From Trematomus loennbergii (taxonomy: Eukaryota > Chordata > Actinopteri > Perciformes > Nototheniidae), in assembly GCA_012861695.1 (NCBI GenBank), contig JAAOOA010000016.1:26394031-26458030 (forward strand): DNA of 64,000 bases, in the 5' to 3' direction. Made by a program: the position numbers and the translations under genes. Within the stretch, counting starts at the first letter, position 1. Every line of letters starts with the position of its first letter. Positions 37,601 to 53,663 of this stretch are shown piece by piece. The notes beneath the pieces are model-generated. The model was not told the DNA's origin, ran no database searches, and saw only the letters and a program-made list of their open reading frames with translations.

Positions 37601-40206
37601 TTACCCTCAAGCCTTGCCTCCAATTATCTGTGTTACATCTGTGCTTAAAAAATAAATGGAGAGGTGAATAACTACAACTTTCAAGACTTAATGTTTTAAA
37701 AAAGGCTTTTAAAGTTGATAGAATTGAGTAAACACAAAGATATGTGGATTTAGTTTTCCAATTAAAGTCAATGGGAAAAAGTATTGACACAAAAGTGTAG
37801 TACCACTACCAACCACTACGATAATTAGCTTCAACATCGACTAACTTTGGGGGGATTTGTCACTTAACAAACATAACTGTCTGTAGGTTTTACTAATATT
37901 TAACCAATGAAAGTATTGAAAAGATTAGGTTTGGTGTGCTGTGCGATAAGTCCAGCTATAGGATGGTTTTAAAGGCTTGAAGGGAAGATGAGGGCACCCT
38001 TTTTATCAAATTCTGCTCTTGTCTTGACATTGGGATTATTCTGTAGATTTGAGTGTTTGCTAAATTGGCTATAGTGTAGCTAACGACTGGACTGTGATGC
38101 ATTCACTTCTTGAGATACCGCGTTTTCAATCAATGTTGGACAAAACATGTACCTCTACATGCATTGAAAACCCCTGAATTGCATTGTAGCTTGATATTAG
38201 TCAAATATGAATTACATAAGGACACATGCAGAGATCAGATACTATAAAGACACTGTCCTAGCTTTGATAACGCTCTAGGTTTTTTTCATTAACTGAAAAG
38301 TAAAGTTTTGGAAATACCAGGTTACAGCCAGAAATTGATACAACTTAACAAAGGTATTTGTGAGTCAGTGTGTTTTCAAGTATTTGACTCATACAAAATA
38401 GCCGTAAAAAAGAGACCAAACATGTGATTGAAAAGCTTTATTGCAAAAAAATGTGTTTTAAATGACACATTGGACTTATCAGGATAAATTCAGCCCTCCT
38501 ACGTGTTCTTCAGTACAGGATGAAAAGGGCAGAAAGTGCTATAATTATTTCACTGTAGGCACACAGTGACCTTTAGAAAAAGTAAAACGCGAGGATTGCG
38601 GGTGAGAAAAGTGAGAAATGTGAGCCATGCAGACTTTCTTAATACGTGTGGATTGTTTTGACAGCACATGTTGTAAAGCCATGTCATTTTCCATGTTAAA
38701 TGTGGTATTTTTTAGCTTTTAATTGAGACGATGCCATTTAAAAACAATAGATAGCTCAGGGGAAATGTCACTTTTTAGGCCTCTTAGTATAGGTATTGTA
38801 CAGTATTAGTGTAAGGTTAAGTCGGGAAGACAAGCAAATGGAGCAGGATAAATGCAGCATTACGCCATCAGCAGGCAGTTCTTGGTCATTATGCTCTTTA
38901 CTTTCAGCTCTAACCTGCAGCTGCTGAGAGAACGTGATCATAAAGTGGCAGCTTCCACCATTACTGCCCAGCATTACACACCATTACACCTTCTTCCACT
39001 CGTGGGCTTTTTATTGTAAACCAGAGAGTCTCCCGTGTACTAAAACACAAATTATAGAGTCATTATGGAAACTTAAAGTGGATGTGGATGTATGATTATT
39101 TCAGCAGAAAATGTACATATGTTCACTGATGACATATTTGAAACTATGGAAGAGGAATAGGGTCACATCATGTGAACGTTTTTTGAGATACGAGCAGCAG
39201 TAAAAGAATATTTAGTGATGAGATTACATTCAGAATTGGGAGGAGTCCGACCTTTTTCCTCATAATCCCAATTTTTTTCTTAAATTCAGATTTTTTTCTC
39301 AGAATTTTGAGTTTTTGGGATACGCTTTTCCCGTCATTTTCCGAATATGATGACGTTTGATGTTGTAAAAAGTTATAAGTTATCATTTATTTCACTTATT
39401 GACCCTCCACCACTGCATACCAATTGATGGCATAACCCTTTAAAACTGCTTTCAATGAGTCAAAATACATCTCCAGAAGTAGATAGATTAGGATACATTT
39501 GACTTAATATAGAACAGCGCCTTTCTGTCATTCCCATAATAATCAAACAAGGCTCTCTGTGTGGTTGTCTTGTCATTATAAGATCACTAATTAATTCATT
39601 AACTATTGAAATAAGCTAGTAAACATATCCACGGTTATTAGCGATCCCTTGAACACTGAGTCGCAATATTTTGGCAACAGACTCCAGACTTCAGTGTTAT
39701 TTCTGATTCATGCAGCAAGGCGTACTTTGGATGATTGCCTGACTTTCATTCAGTCCGCCTCGAGAGCAAGATTTACTGTTCGTCTGCGGTGCCAGAAATA
39801 ACCAATCAGCATGAAGGAGGAGATATGGATCCATCTCCAGCAGCAGTGATGTTTGTATCATTTGATGCAGCCGAATTGATTATCACTGTGAATCCAAATT
39901 TGCTGCAGCAGCTAGTAAAGCATCGCCACGATAAACAAACACAGCTGCGGAGAGAACACTTACAGTATGTGCACTGTGATGTTGGAAATACAAGAGAGAT
40001 GGGCTGTGATTCCCCTTACTAAATTGATAATTCATGGTCACAAATTTGCTTGCCATGGTTTTACAAATTATAACCTGGGTCACATCGAAGAAGACTTTAT
40101 ATCCACCCTTACATTTCAATTGGAATATGCTCCTGAATATTGAAAAGACAATAACTTTTGGACGCTGCAGTGAAATATAAGACACAGAGTAGGAAACCAT
40201 TGCATC
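37601..40206. other. Long stretch without recognised genes
   Basis: No mobile-element ends were recognised. Frames at 38768-38974, 39168-39386, 39735-40022 and 39883-40200 have no domain and overlap one another on opposite strands. Conserved non-coding elements cannot be judged from one sequence. Confidence 0.5.
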
Positions 40207-40211
40207 ATATG

Positions 40212-40738
40212 TGTTAAGGAATAATTCTTCTAGATATCTAACCTTTTGCTCTGTGACGTTTTATGATCTACTCTGACGTCTGTTATCTCCTTTAAGGAAA
40301 GGCCTTGGTGCCATATGTGTTGTTGTTACCAGTTTGTGACCGGTCAACTTGTCTGGCACGAATGGTAATTGTTGTGAGAACGCTGAGGCACTTCTTTATC
40401 GGTGTTTGTGGACTCTAAGATGTGAAATCTTTGAGGCCATGAGTGTCGGACGCAGGTGGCTCAGTGTTCCCAGCTGTTTAGTCTACTCCTTCAGAGATGT
40501 TGATTTCTCTCTGTGAACCAGTTAAAAGGTCTAGCATAGAGAGAGGCTCTTCAGAATTGACGTGGCAACTCTACCGTGTAGTCAGAACCTCTGACTCTTT
40601 GACTTGTGATGTGAATCCTCCGGCCGAATACTCTGAATAAACCCATCAGTGTTTGACATCAAAAGCTCCAACTCTCACCGTGTCTCCTTCCTGAGTCGGT
40701 GACTCCCAATGCATTGCTACACAGAAGTTTCCCCTACA
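40212..40738 (+). mobile_element. Probable solo LTR, 527 bp
   Basis: Starts TGTTAAGGAATA and ends TTTCCCCTACA, with ATATG on both sides (40207-40211, 40739-40743): a 5-bp duplication and TG...CA ends. A polyadenylation signal AATAAA lies at about 40637, roughly 100 bp before the right end, as expected for an LTR on the plus strand. An alternative start at 40318, also preceded by ATATG, would give 421 bp. No internal coding region is present. Confidence 0.65.
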
Positions 40739-40743
40739 ATATG

Positions 40744-41287
40744 TTAATATCTGAGGTAGCCATGAATCAAATAAAGGACTTCCTGAAAGGTAGAGAATGA
40801 TTCATATATATCTTATATGTAAATGGACTTCCTGCATGTGTTTCTCTTCGATTTGATTGTGTCATTTTTAAAGAGGGGTATCATATTAAAGCCACCTTTA
40901 AATCTGCCTCGACACCCTCTGCATCGCACGCTTAGTTCTGCCTTCTGTCCGCCAACACAGTGATTTTGGTTAATGCCGTTACATGAGCACAGCTTTCCTT
41001 TAAGGGCACCGCCAGCGAAAGACAAAGAGGATCAACAACCTGCCAGAGAAATAATCCTTCTTCTTCCGCTCATTAGCATTTCTCCGTCTCTGGGAGCTTG
41101 GCTGGAAATGTCTCCTGAATAATTATGAGGTAATTCAACAGTAACACTTTTTTTAAATGCTCAAATGTAACTGTTGAGTTTGGTTATTGTTAATAAATGA
41201 ATAGCTGCATTACAAATATTGGAGCAGACTATTAGAAAATGGTGCAGCAGACCATATGAAATCTACTTCATTCTTGCAAGGAAAGGA

Positions 41288-41289
<2 letters not shown>
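40744..41289. other. Unique-looking sequence, nothing recognised
   Basis: No gene or repeat end was recognised. Confidence 0.5.
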
Positions 41290-41375
<86 letters not shown>

Positions 41376-41404
41376 TGTGAGTGTGAGTGTGGGTGTGTGT
41401 GTGA
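41290..41404. repeat. (TG)n microsatellite
   Basis: TG array with GTGAGT interruptions towards the right. Confidence 0.96.
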
Positions 41405-41763
41405 GACATCTCCATCTCTGTCCATGGTTAATCCTTCTTACCACTTTACCAATCAGCCTAATATTTATTGTACTCTGTTCACGCTTCTTGAGTTTGACTG
41501 TTTTAGGAGTGTGTGCGTGTGGCTAGCAGCTTGTACTAATTAATGTTATTCGGCTGACTAAAATTAAGTAGTCTGTCTCCGGACAAAGACAGCGAGATAT
41601 GGGATGTGTAGAACCGACATATTTTGATATTGTATTGTTGAAAATAGATAAAACAAAGACTAGTCCACCTCTCAGGGTATTGGCTAACATCACTTCACTA
41701 ACTGCTGCTCATCTGATCAGATCATCTGATCCCCGACAGCCTAACGAGCCGCAGAATAACTAA

Positions 41764-42717
41764 GGCCCCGCTCACACGAGGCCGTTTGCGTTTATGCACA
41801 GTATTCGTATTCAAAAAAGTCTTCCGTTCACATGCATTTGTTTCATTTAACGTGTCTGTTCAAACGAGGCCGCTGGAAACTCTGTAGTACATATGCTGGG
41901 ACTGTAAGTGGCGCTGTAACTTCCGCCAATATACACCAAAAGCCGCGAAGAAGTGCAGCCTGGAGCAGCTCCGCAGCAATGTTGCCATGGCTACCCTTCT
42001 GTTTAAGCCCTGAAACTGAAACTGAAACTGAAACTGAAAGAAACCGAATCTGTTGTTGCTGCTGATGGTTGTGGTAGAGGAGCTGTATATTTTGCACTAA
42101 TATCTGTAGCATGGTCAGTAGCAGTAGCACTAGCAGTAGCTACTGACAGGAGGAAGTGTGTGTGGCGATTGCTGGTATTCAGCGGGATATAGTAATTTCC
42201 TCAGCATATGGATAAATGCAACGGAAGTTAACTGAAAGAAACCAAGAAGCACGTCTCTGTGGATATTGCATCGAGAGGACGGCTCAGAAAGAGAGATATT
42301 CTCTACAAACACGGGTGAGATGCACCTTTGTCAATATAATGGATCAATGCATGAAATCTGACTCTGTTTATTTTGTTTAAGGAGTATATTGGGCGTTAAC
42401 CATTCTGGTTTGCCTTTTATAATATTATTTCATTCAAGAACCCCTTGTGCGTTTAATTAACACAGCTATTTTTGATAGTTGCTAGTACAGCAGTGAGCAG
42501 GAGAGGCGGGGCTATCCTATTTTTCCAGGCAATATTCGTATAGAGGCGATTAAACGGACTCGGTTGACCCCCCAGAGCGTTTCGTTTGCAAATCTATCCA
42601 CCTTGGGACCCGTTACGTTTGTGTGGTCAGTTTCTATCGGCCTCGTCTAAATAATAGGGCTATACGCACGCGAAACTATGCAGATACAAGCCGTTTTCTC
42701 CTCGTGTAAACGGCGCC
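41764..42717. mobile_element. PIF/Harbinger-like MITE, 954 bp
   Basis: Starts GGCCCCGCTCACACGAGGCC and ends TCCTCGTGTAAACGGCGCC; the ends are inverse over most of 20 bp. TAA flanks both sides (41761-41763, 42718-42720), the 3-bp TWA target of PIF/Harbinger elements. Inside are a (GAAACT)n run at about 42010-42038 and GTAGCAGTAGCA-type short repeats near 42112-42145. No transposase frame exists. Confidence 0.82.
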
Positions 42718-42931
42718 TAAGTGTGTTGGTGGTAGACTAATCACTCGCTTTCTTTCTTAATAGGCCGCTCGCTGGCCGCTCGCTGGCTGCCTGATGCTCT
42801 GAGTGATTAGTTTATAAAGAGAAAAAAAATCGGACTGACTGGTCCTTATCTGTTAGCTGATTGGCTGTCTTAGCAACTTACAGAGTGATTAACTCACTGA
42901 CTATCTGACTTTTCCATTAACTGATTAAAGT

Positions 42932-42933
<2 letters not shown>

Positions 42934-42994
<61 letters not shown>

Positions 42995-43016
42995 GTGTGT
43001 GTGTGTGTGTGTGTGT
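42934..43016. repeat. (TG)n microsatellite
   Basis: About 40 TG units with one TT interruption. It is followed by an A/T-only stretch at 43063-43160 made of TAAATAA-type motifs. Confidence 0.96.
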
Positions 43017-43601
43017 CTTGAATAGAGTGCGTTTGAAGTGTAGACTTATAGGGTACAATACAAAAAATACTAAATAAACAAATACATAAAACTAAATTAT
43101 AATAATGATGAATAAATAATAACAACAAATTAATTAAATAATAAATAAATAATATAATCAACCAGCTTCTAATATTAACCGGCCTAAGGCAAGGAAGTAA
43201 GCAATTCATCATTTCAATTTAGAAAATAAAGAAGTGTGGCATAATGCCCTGAAGACACACACCATTAGAGGAGTATCCCTCTCTTAACACCCCTCCCTCA
43301 CATTCTATCTGTAAGACACTCCGTTATCGCTTCTTTTTCCGTCACCCAAGTTCATTTTATGCATCCCCTCTCCCCCATTTCTCCCCCTCCCTCCCCGTCC
43401 TTAAAGAGTGGCCTGTGTGGTATACCCGACGGTAATTAAAGTCTGCAGTGATTGGAAATATCCGCACACCATATCATTTTAATGCCAGGGCCCTAATATG
43501 CCAAGATACTGGCTGTAATTGGATTTTGATTGGTTACTAATGAAGATGCACTTCCTGGGAGACGGGCGAGACAAGTCATCTGTTTTACCCCGGCATTTCA
43601 C
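43017..43601. other. AT-rich then unique-looking sequence
   Basis: AT-rich to about 43160, then sequence without recognised features. A pyrimidine-rich tract lies at about 43365-43400. Confidence 0.5.
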
Positions 43602-43621
43602 CACACGCACGCACATACACA

Positions 43622-43710
<89 letters not shown>
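43602..43710. repeat. (CA)n microsatellite
   Basis: Compound CA array with ACGCACGCACATAC at the left and one CAA interruption. Confidence 0.96.
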
Positions 43711-43714
<4 letters not shown>

Positions 43715-44150
43715 GCATGCAGGCAGGCAAAGTTATGAGAGCTGAAATGCATATGCATAGCGGTGCACACATCAATATGCATGCACATAAGACGGCTGCT
43801 CTCACATACTAACAAACAGCTAATACATCTTAATGAGCTCTGCATTAACAAATCCATAACGCTGCTACTGTTCTTTTATCTTCATGAGAAGGATAATACA
43901 TGTTTGAATAAGTAACCCCTTTTGCATTACTGTGCATGTACTGTTTGTACAATTGTATGTCTATGTCACATTCGTTAGATGGTATTGTTATTATTTGTAT
44001 TTGTAAGTGACACAGAGTGGAAGTGTAATGGATTGAAAAGTGAACATTTCAAAATAAATATATATGGTTAAAGGTTTTCTATTACTATCTTGCTTTATCA
44101 ACAAGCCAGTAAATCCTTAGAAGAAACGATAACGATGATGACAAAAAAAA
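43711..44150. other. Unique-looking sequence, nothing recognised
   Basis: Contains several ATATGCAT palindromes near 43711-43790. No gene was recognised. Confidence 0.45.
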
Positions 44151-44291
44151 GGCCGGCTCTGTTGTGATTGGTCAACTGCTTAGAGATGACCCCGAGCATT
44201 GGAGCGCTAGCCAATAGGAGCGTGAGGGTTACATACCTATATACAGTAACACGCAACAGGAAACAGAAAACCCCCAAAAAGCATAATCCCT
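44151..44291 (+). mobile_element. TTAA piggyBac-like MITE, right-end fragment G
   Basis: Begins GGCCGGCTCTGTTGTGATTG, continues with the family body (GAGCGCTAGCCAATAGGAGC) and ends AAAAAGCATAATCCCT before TTAA (44292-44295). The left half and minisatellite are missing. Confidence 0.75.
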
Positions 44292-44295
44292 TTAA

Positions 44296-44681
44296 GTAAA
44301 GCGGTCAAACCAAAGGTCAATAACACACATTTTTGGAATTGCACAATCGTTGTCAGATACACCGGTTCACATATTGTATTTAAAAAATGATTTATATATT
44401 TATTTGAAATCAGATCCATGCTGCACAGGCTGAGAGTTTCACATTTCTTCACACGGATAAACTCTTGTGTTTCTCCACCTGGACTGAATTCAGTGAGCAG
44501 GGAATCTGTGCCATTCAATCTCCAGTTATTCCACACACTTGTGTTTTATTGCTATGAGCTGCTTTCCATGCTGGATTTTATGACTCCATGCTGGAGTAGA
44601 GCCTTAAAGAATTCACACGTAGTTTAGTGGAAACATGCTGTAACACCAGGTGCAGCTGCACAGACCCAGAGGGGGGGGGTA
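44296..44681. other. Unique-looking sequence, nothing recognised
   Basis: A G run lies at about 44671-44679, just left of the next hAT element. No gene was recognised. Confidence 0.45.
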
Positions 44682-44689
44682 CTGCATAA

Positions 44690-45944
44690 CAGAGGTGGGA
44701 CCAAGTCTCAAGTCTTTGCGCTCAAGTCCGAGTCAAGTCTCAAGTCTTTGCGCTCAAGTCCAAGTCAAGTCTCAAGTCAGGATGGGCAAGTTCAAGTCAA
44801 GTCCAAGTCCTAAACTTTGACAAAACGAGTCTTAAACAAGTCATTATGTGCTTTTCAACAAATGTAATGAATCGATCAACAGAATAATACCTAATAATCA
44901 AACTGCTCTTTATTAGTCACATTAATCATTTAATAATCCATTTTCTCTCTGCTGGTAAAGTAACGTGTTTTTCTTCTATTGTAAGAGGGATCAGTAAGGT
45001 AATGCTACCGTGGCGGTTTGATTCAGAAGGAGTTTAATGGATAAGATCCCTGATGTTGAGCTGACCAGAATGTTTATTTCCACTGTGTACAACATGTTAT
45101 AAGGGACCCACAGTCTATCTTTATGCAAGGGATAATGTGCAGCGAGGCGTCTCTATGGGAAAAGAACCTGCATCTACATCCCTCTGCAGGTGGTACTTTA
45201 AGTATATTTTGATGCTAATACTTTTCTACTTTTACTTGAGTAACATTTTGAATGCAGGATCTTTTATTGTAACCGAGTATTCCTACACTCTGGTACTTTT
45301 ACTCAAGTACAAGATCTGAACTTCTCCCACCTCTGGCAATAAATCCTGAGTGGTTACCAAAACAAAACCCTGCTCTGAAGGTTATTTTCATTTTACAAAT
45401 CCTGCACTCAGCTTTGCTTTCTCCAATATCATTGACATGCAGCCAGATGCTGCTTCTTTTTTCGGTTTTCGCAAATTTCTTGACTTTTTCCGACGCGCTT
45501 GCATTTAAATCCGGCTCCCCGTCTCCCCGTGGCTCTGTAGCTGGCCTGTACCACTACACCTGCTGTCTTTGGAGCGTCTCCCCACCCTTCTTTCACATAA
45601 TGGTATGATCCTAGTGTGTCCTCGCATATGATTGGCCGCATGGTGGCTCAGCAAAATAAAGTCCCGCCCCTGCCTGCATGGATTCTCAGCAAGAGTTGCA
45701 GCGGCTGAAGATTCTGCTCTCCTAACGGCAGCTCGCGATCGGCGTGTTGGAGACCCTGAATTAAATTATCAAGTCACCTCAAGTCAGAAGGCTCAAGTCC
45801 AAGTCAAGTCCCGAGTCATTGGTATTCAAGTCCAAGTCGAGTCGCAAGTGTTTTGTGATTTTGTCAAGTCGAGTCCAAAGTCATCAAATTGGTGACTCGA
45901 GTCTGACTCGAGTCCAAGTCATGTGACTCGAGTCCACACCTCTG
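44690..45944. mobile_element. hAT element with CAAGTC-rich ends, 1255 bp, perfect TSD
   Basis: Starts CAGAGGTGGGACCAAGTC and ends GAGTCCACACCTCTG; CTGCATAA flanks both sides (44682-44689, 45945-45952). The first 130 bp and last 170 bp are built of CAAGTC/CGAGTC hexamers that read in the same direction at both ends. Another hAT right end lies inside at about 45185-45335. No transposase frame was recognised. Confidence 0.92.
45185..45335. mobile_element. Nested hAT right-end fragment
   Basis: Ends CTTCTCCCACCTCTG after an ACTTTTACTCAAGTACAAGA block. This matches the ACTCAAGTA-rich hAT type also seen at 53664-54450. No left terminus or TSD was found, so it is a fragment or part of an older nested insertion. 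Confidence 0.55.
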
Positions 45945-45952
45945 CTGCATAA

Positions 45953-49738
<3,786 letters not shown>

Positions 49739-51302
49739 ATACTGTACACACAGAGTCCTAGTGCCCTCTAGTTGTGTTAACATACTTTTGACTTTCTTGT
49801 GATGATGCATGAAGGAACATTTATGAGGCGAACTTGAAGTACAAACCTTTTTCTTCCAGAGTGAAGGGTCAACGATCAAAAACTGTTTAATAAATATAAA
49901 TAGATGATACATTGCAAATCAAGTGAAGCTTGTTTATTGAATCTTCACCCCCCTTTGATATGTTCCACCTTTAAACACGCACTCTAGATGCCTACCTCTG
50001 TGTCAAGATCTTAGTAGAGTTGATGATTGCTATTTCTCCTTTTTATTTATTTTTTCACAGCACTTCACACTTCATGGTTATTCAAGGTAAATACACTTGC
50101 ACTTTTTTATATATATTACTGATGCTCGGACTGAAAAAAAGTCTACTTTTATATTAAGGTCTGTCTGGATAACACTATTATCACCTTTAATTTATATGTA
50201 AATCTACTTCCTGGCATACTGGATTATATCTAAGGTATCTGAAGCATCAATAAAATAGATATACTACTACTTTATCTAAATCAAAATGGCTTTGTCATTT
50301 TAAAATGTAAAAAATGTAATGGTTTATTATATAAACCAATAACGTTCCACATACCTGCCATGTGAGATTCTGGAGATCATGGTGAGGCATGGTTTGCATT
50401 GCCTAACAAGCTCTGCACTCATTAGTCATTCTCTATGAATGATAAAAGGTTTACTGTAAATCATTGTAGTCAGAGCCTCATCAATACTTAATTCACATAG
50501 GTACCTCAAAGGCACATCTAACAATGTCCTCATGCTGTTCAGTCTTCATCTGCTGACCTGGATTTCTTTTGGCACTGGTCGTCGTACATGCGTCATTGCA
50601 TGTTTTATCCTGACGTTGAATATTGCTATGCCTTAGGCATCTGTGTAAAACTCATCGTATTTAAAAAACAAAATACTTTATATTGAACAAATGATCAGAT
50701 GATGGCACTAATGACCAGTGTTGAATCAATGTGTTCGCATGTCTTTGAAGGATAGCGAGAAATCTAGGTTTTCCCATAACATTTCTTATGTTTTTTTGCA
50801 CTGTAGCTTCCTTCATTTCCAACCATCCACGTACCATCAGATTTGTCACGCCATGTTGAAGGTTAATATCTGAATCTTTACACTGAACTGCTGACTAAAA
50901 GGCGTAGTCCGTGCACCTGTTAACTCCATTGTTAGTTGAGATGCTAGAAAAAGATATGAGACATATGATATCACCAGCTGCTATTCTTCCCATGCCTATA
51001 GAGTGGTGCATTGGCGATGTATTTTGTTAACCGACCGGAAGTTAGCATCGCAAGGACTCCCTCGAGAAATCCAATGGAACTTTTCCACATACCTTATTTC
51101 AGGCTTCAAGCCAAAAGACTCATGCTGAACTCATTTTGACTAATTTCCGGGTTTAAGGACTCATTCCTGCACCATTTTACATCCATCCCACTCATAAGGA
51201 CCAATCAGCAACTTAGACAAGATCCTTCCCAGCTTTTAAGGGTTGTAAGCATTCAATCAAACATACAAAATCGTATTATGCAATCGGGACCCTTTAGAGC
51301 TG
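49739..51302. other. Unique-looking sequence, nothing recognised
   Basis: An ACCGGAAGT ETS-like site lies near 51034. No gene or element end was recognised before the LINE target duplication at 51303. Confidence 0.5.
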
Positions 51303-51306
51303 GTGT

Positions 51307-51349
51307 AAGGCAAGGCAAGGCAAGGCAAGGCAAGGCAAGGCAAGGCAAG
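51307..51349 (-). repeat. Pentamer tail of the LINE
   Basis: (AAGGC)n on the plus strand, equal to (GCCTT)n at the LINE 3' end. The tail seeds a pentanucleotide microsatellite. Confidence 0.95.
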
Positions 51350-51520
51350 TTTATTTATATAGCACCTTTCAACACAAGGTAATTCAAAGTGCTTTACAAA
51401 AATGGAAGACATTAAAAATGGCATTTAAAATCAGTCATTAAAAAGAAAAGATAATAAAATAAACATTAAAAGAAAAAATACATGGATAAAAGTTACAGTG
51501 CAGTTTAAGATGTGAATAGT

Positions 51521-51862
51521 TCAATTAAAAGCAGCGGCAAAAAGAAAAGTCTTCAGCCTGGATTTAAAAGTAGTAAGAGTTGCAGCGGACCTGCAGGTTT
51601 CTGGGAGTTTGTTCCAGATATTTGGAGCATAATAACTGAATGCTGCTTCTCCATGTTTAGTTCTGACTCTGGGGACAGAAAGCTGACCAGTCCCTGAAGA
51701 CCTGAGAGTTCTGGATGGTTCATAATTTAGCAGTAGGTCAGACATGTATTTTGGGCCTAAACCATTCAAAGCTTTATAAACCAGCAACAATATTTTGAAA
51801 TCTATTCTTTGACACACAGGAAGCCAGTGTAAGGACTTCAGAACAGGAGTGATGTGATCCAC
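51521..51862 (-). pseudogene. L2 LINE ORF2 C-terminal part (out of frame)
   Basis: The 113-residue frame continues the RT protein after frameshifts at about 52018 and 51935. It carries the post-RT region typical of L2 ORF2: LHWLPVCQRIDFKILLLVYK (residues about 11-30), then a LNGLGPKYMSDLL block, then APNIWNKLPETCRSA, ending shortly after LKTFLF. Its Met is not a real start. The role of this C-terminal region in fish L2 elements is poorly defined. Confidence 0.85.
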
Positions 51863-52016
51863 TTTCTTAGTGTTAGTGAGGACTCGAGCAGCGGCGTTCT
51901 GAATTAGCTGCAGCTTTCTAATAGATTTTTTAGTGAGCCTGTAAAGACACCATTGCAGTAGTCGAGTCTACTGAAGATAAAAGCATGGACAAGTTTTTCC
52001 AAATCCTGCTGTGACA

Positions 52017-53198
52017 TTAGTCTTTAATCCTAGATATGTTCTTTAGGTGATAGTAGGCTGATTTAGTAACTGTTTTAATGTGACTGTTGAAACTCAGGTC
52101 AGAGTCCATGACTACACCTAGATTTCTGGCTTTATCTGTTGTTTTGAACATTGCAGACTGAAGCTCAGCGCTAACTTTTATACGTTCTGCCTTGGCTCCA
52201 AAAACCATTACCTCAGTTTTATCTTTGTTTAATTGGAGAAAGTTCTGACACATCCAGTCATTGATTTGTTCAATGCACTTACTCAGTGTTTGAATTGGAG
52301 CATAATCTCCTGGTGAAATTGTTACGTAAATTTGTGTGTCATCCGCATAGCTATGGTAACTTATTTTGTTGTTTTTCATTATCTGAGCCAGTGGTAGCAT
52401 GTAGATGTTAAAGAGAAGAGGCCCCAAGATGGAGCCTTGAGGTACCCCACATGTCATATTTGTCAACTCAGATGTGTATTTACCTATAGAAACAAAGTTT
52501 TTTCTGTCCTTTAAGTAGGACTCAAACCAATTTAGAACTGTTGCCGAAAGTCCCACCCAGTTTTCTAGTCGGTCTAGTAATATGTTGTGGTCAACAGTGT
52601 CAAACGCAGCACTGAGATCTAATAATACTAACACTGAAGTTCTGCCACTGTCTGTGTTTAAGTGGATGTCATTGAAGACCTTTACAAGAGCAGTCTCAGT
52701 GCTGTGGTTTGGACGAAATCCTGACTGGAACACATCCAAACAGTTATTTAAATGCAAGAAGTTACTCAACTGTTGAAATACAACTTTTTCAATGATTTTA
52801 CCTAGAAATGGCAGGTTTGATATTGGCCTGTAATTGTTCATTACTGAGGCATCTAGATTATTCTTTTTTAAGAGCGGTTTAATGACTGCAGTTTTCAGGG
52901 CCTCTGGAAAAATACCTGAGTGAAGAGATGTGTTTACTATATGAAGTAGATCTGAGGCCATGCAAGGAAAAACATCTTTGAAAAATCCTGTTGGAATAAT
53001 ATCAAGGCAGCAGGAGGAGGATTTCAGAAGTTGAATAATGTCCTCTAAGTTTTTACCATTAATCTGATGGAATTGTGTCATGGTGTTTGAATTGATATTA
53101 GGTGGACATAGGGAAAACATTTGCTGTACCTGATGCAGAGGCACTGACTGCTTGTCTAATTTTCTGAATTTTGTCAGTGAAGAAGGAGGCAAAATCAT
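52017..53198 (-). pseudogene. L2 LINE reverse transcriptase domain (frameshifted)
   Basis: A 393-residue frame. RT blocks in order: NYRPISNLPFLGKIIEK (about 120-136), QSGFRPNHSTETA (about 158-170), LDLSAAFDTVDHN (about 193-205, motif A), GVPQGSILGPLLFN (about 252-265, motif B), YADDTQIY (about 283-290, the catalytic aspartates), KDKTEVMVF (motif D) and LGVVMDSDLSFNSHIK (motif E). The N-terminal 30 or so residues are out of frame: the true frame (starting at 53246, with CNDFASFFTDKI) shifts near 53100. A 1-nt loss near 52018 makes the stop. In living relatives this enzyme copies LINE RNA at a nicked target. This copy keeps the active-site motifs but cannot make a full protein. Confidence 0.9.
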
Positions 53199-53253
53199 TG
53201 CACGCCCTGGTGGATAGAAATTCAGAGGCTACTGACACTGGGGTTAGTGTAAG

Positions 53254-53655
53254 ACTACAATAATGTCTTTCAGGTGGATCACGCTGTCAGATTAAGGCGA
53301 TCATCATCCTGAAACTTGGCCAAGATATGCATCATGTGACACATTAAACCCAACCGTCATACCCAAAGATGTTCATCACTGATGCCTCATGTCTGTAGTA
53401 TCTTCCTTTATCAAGCTAATATCCTGTAGGTTGACCGTGAATACACTGCAAGCTTTAATTTCCGACTTGACGAAGATGTCACCAATCAATGCCGTAGGTG
53501 GTTGTGCACAAGGCTTTGGTTGCAGATATGTCTTCTTTACTTTAAGTTACAATTGTTCTGCATTCATTGGGGGCTCTTTTCATTTGCTTACATTGCTTTG
53601 CAACAAGCAAATAGGCAAATAATAATAATAATACAAATGTAGAGATAGTCCCAGG
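53254..53655. other. Unique-looking sequence, nothing recognised
   Basis: Contains a short (AAT)n run at about 53620-53632. No gene was recognised. Confidence 0.5.
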
Positions 53656-53663
53656 GTCATAAG

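Larger units (their letters stand above)
51310..53246 (-). mobile_element. 5'-truncated L2-clade LINE with TSD
   Basis: The insertion is flanked by GTGTAAG (51303-51309 and 53247-53253). On the minus strand it begins inside the reverse-transcriptase ORF, covers the RT and the C-terminal region, then a 3' UTR ending GGTGCTATATAAATAAACTT and a tail of about eight CTTGC/GCCTT pentamers. It is 1.94 kb long. 5' truncation, a short TSD and a simple-repeat tail are the marks of target-primed reverse transcription. At least three frameshifts make it inactive. Confidence 0.92.

Noticed and set aside
38428..38450. Minus-strand AATAAA as the end of a host gene
   Set aside because: A single hexamer in AT-rich DNA; no upstream exon was found.
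39735..40200. Opposing 95- and 105-residue frames
   Set aside because: Mutually overlapping on opposite strands with no recognisable family.
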